DNA of 64,000 bases from Acidobacteriota bacterium (GTDB lineage Bacteria > Acidobacteriota > Blastocatellia > Chloracidobacteriales > JADJPF01), in contig JACQZQ010000104.1 in assembly GCA_016213785.1 (NCBI GenBank), positions 43,346 through 107,345 on the forward strand, written 5' to 3'. Both the position numbers and the translations under genes were made by a program. The notes below the pieces were generated by a model. That model had not been told where the DNA came from. It made no database searches and was given only the letters and a program-made list of their open reading frames with translations. Of this stretch, positions 62,835-64,000 are shown one piece after another (the first letter of the stretch is position 1; every line of letters starts with the position of its first letter).

Positions 62835-63800
62835 ATGTTTGAAATTGAACCCACCGCTACAGGAAAAGCTATTATAACCATTGTTGGCCCAACTGCTTCT
62901 GGCAAAAGCGCTTTAGGCATTGCTTTAGCAAAACATTTAGATGGCGAGATTATTAATCTTGATTCTGTGCAAGTCTATAAAGGTCTTTATATTGCAACTG
63001 CAAAAGTCACAAAATCAGAAATGCAAAATATTCCACATCATTTAATTGATGTAGTAGAACCAACAGAAAACTTTACTGCTGGCGATTATGCCCGTCAAGC
63101 AACTAGAATTATTGCAGAAATAGAACTGCGTTCTCGCTATGCGCTTTTAGTAGGCGGAACAGGCTTTTACTTGCGTGCTTTACAAGGTGCTTTGTTTGAT
63201 GAAGAAAAACCAACAAACTTAAAATTAAGAGAAAAATTAAAAACAATCTGTGAGCGTCGTGGAGCCGCTCATTTGCATAAAATGCTAACACGTTTAGATA
63301 AACTTGCCGCAATTAAAATAGCTCCCAATGATTGGTCAAGAACCATTAGAGCCTTAGAAGTTTATTTTCAAACAGGGCGATCTATTACTGAGTGGCAACA
63401 AAAAATACTTCCTACACCAGCATTTGCAGCAAGAATTTCTATTTTTGCTCTAAACCCTCCAAGAGATGCACTCTATGAAAAAATTAACACTAGAGTTAAT
63501 CAAATGTTTGAACAAGGATTAATAGATGAAGTCGAAAACCTTCTTAAAGAAGGCGTTCCTCATAATGCTAAAGCATTTGGAGCACATGGCTATCGTAGAG
63601 TAGTAGAATATTTACAAGGCTTGCGTTCACTTGAAAGTTGTATTGAACAAACAAAACTAGACACTAGGCATTATGCTAAACGCCAATTAACTTGGTGGCG
63701 ACATACTAAAGAAGTAACCTGGTTAAATGGTTTTGGACAAGAAGAAAGACTTCTAGAAGAAGCATTAAAAACTCTAGCAAATAACAAAATGTATTCTTAA
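62835..63800 (+). CDS. miaA: tRNA dimethylallyltransferase
   Basis: The 321-residue protein has the MiaA pattern: the P-loop GPTASGKS (residues 18-25), then IINLDSVQVYKGLYIATAKV, PHHLIDVVEPTENFTAGDYAR, LVGGTGFYLRALQGAL, and the C-terminal AFGAHGYRRVVEYL with the RHYAKRQLTWWR motif. It adds the dimethylallyl group to A37 of tRNAs reading U-initial codons. In many bacteria hfq follows; the next gene here does not start like Hfq. Confidence 0.95.
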   Translation: MFEIEPTATGKAIITIVGPTASGKSALGIALAKHLDGEIINLDSVQVYKGLYIATAKVTKSEMQNIPHHLIDVVEPTENFTAGDYARQATRIIAEIELRSRYALLVGGTGFYLRALQGALFDEEKPTNLKLREKLKTICERRGAAHLHKMLTRLDKLAAIKIAPNDWSRTIRALEVYFQTGRSITEWQQKILPTPAFAARISIFALNPPRDALYEKINTRVNQMFEQGLIDEVENLLKEGVPHNAKAFGAHGYRRVVEYLQGLRSLESCIEQTKLDTRHYAKRQLTWWRHTKEVTWLNGFGQEERLLEEALKTLANNKMYS

Positions 63801-63946
63801 AAACTCAACTAAATTTATTGGCCTTACCTAATGGTTAATAAGTCTAGATTTACTTTTTTATATAATAGTCCAAGTTGCGACCATAGTTGAAAAGAAAGAG
63901 AGTAGTCCATAAACTTTTCAAAAGAAAAAAATAAGGAGAAAAGAAA

Positions 63947-64000
63947 ATGGACGAACTCCAGTTAATATTAATATATTGTATGAGTAGCGACGTACTTAAA
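63947..64000 (+). CDS. start of an unidentified gene (3' truncated by window)
   Basis: ATG 63947 follows AAGGAG (63933-63938) by eight bases and opens a frame to the window edge, beginning MDELQLILIYC and continuing MSSDVLK. Only 18 codons are visible, not enough to identify it. It starts 146 bases after miaA. Confidence 0.5.
   Translation, partial: MDELQLILIYCMSSDVLK

Noticed and set aside
63801..64000. hfq after miaA
   Set aside because: The frame starting at 63947 begins MDELQLILIYC, unlike Hfq; no Hfq-like start is seen.

Overview
This is a chromosomal stretch of a low-G+C (clearly AT-rich by eye) Gram-negative-type bacterium. Evidence for the envelope type is lipoprotein signals, periplasmic proteins, a DsbD-like protein, an RND-type adaptor and a menaquinone/ubiquinone methyltransferase. 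The abundance of Ser/Thr kinases, FHA proteins, N-terminal CPxC...CPxDG zinc ribbons, FGE-sulfatase-like domains, ASH/lamin-tail/NHL secreted mosaics and DUF3160-type proteins fits an Acidobacteriota (Blastocatellia-like) genome. That placement is an inference from gene style, not proof. No rRNA, tRNA, insertion sequence, prophage or CRISPR array was seen. The window opens inside a DsbD-like gene and closes just inside an unidentified gene.

Layout. 1-7.7 kb: DsbD C-terminus, a 7Fe ferredoxin behind a palindrome-marked promoter, greA, a lipoprotein metalloprotease paired with a coiled-coil membrane protein, and Xaa-Pro aminopeptidase coupled to a zinc-ribbon protein. 7.7-10.5 kb (minus strand): nitrilase, Rpn-type nuclease and GntR regulator in a tight run. 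10.7-16.7 kb (plus): MFS transporter with a secreted SAM-hydrolase-family protein, then a YIP1-type membrane protein with glnE. 16.7-23.3 kb (minus): RAMA-domain protein, ADP-ribosylglycohydrolase with a secreted DUF3160-type protein, S9 peptidase, small 77-aa protein. 23.5-34.3 kb: hemD, FHA protein, zinc-ribbon kinase, a 1606-aa secreted mosaic protein, glyA, FHA protein. 34.4-39.4 kb: a polysaccharide-type group (uronate epimerase, membrane glycosyltransferase, AsnB, methyltransferase). 39.5-49 kb: a kinase whose 5' end is out of frame, UPF0210/PFL protein, non-catalytic M16 homologue, menG/ubiE, DnaB-like ATPase, kinase-FGE fusion and a TPR membrane protein. 49-53.5 kb: modA, queF, superoxide dismutase, FHA-GAF-PP2C phosphatase, zinc-ribbon membrane protein. 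54-60 kb: two tandem secreted beta-helix paralogues, an RND-type adaptor, an esterase, an FGE-like lipoprotein and trpD. 60-64 kb: small genes, two unassigned proteins and miaA.

How the genes may work together. The clearest theme is Ser/Thr phospho-signalling: three kinases, three FHA readers (one fused to a GAF-PP2C phosphatase), plus zinc-ribbon and TPR partners. They are scattered among housekeeping genes instead of forming one locus. The second theme is export to the envelope and surface: the 54-59 kb run of secreted beta-helix proteins, adaptor, esterase and FGE-like lipoprotein is the best candidate for an uncharacterised envelope or surface system. The 1606-aa metallo-beta-lactamase/OB/ASH/LTD/NHL protein is the most unusual single gene. 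Many genes start at TTG or GTG with good Shine-Dalgarno sequences; start sites were adjusted on that basis. All functional calls come from reading motifs; no database search was run.
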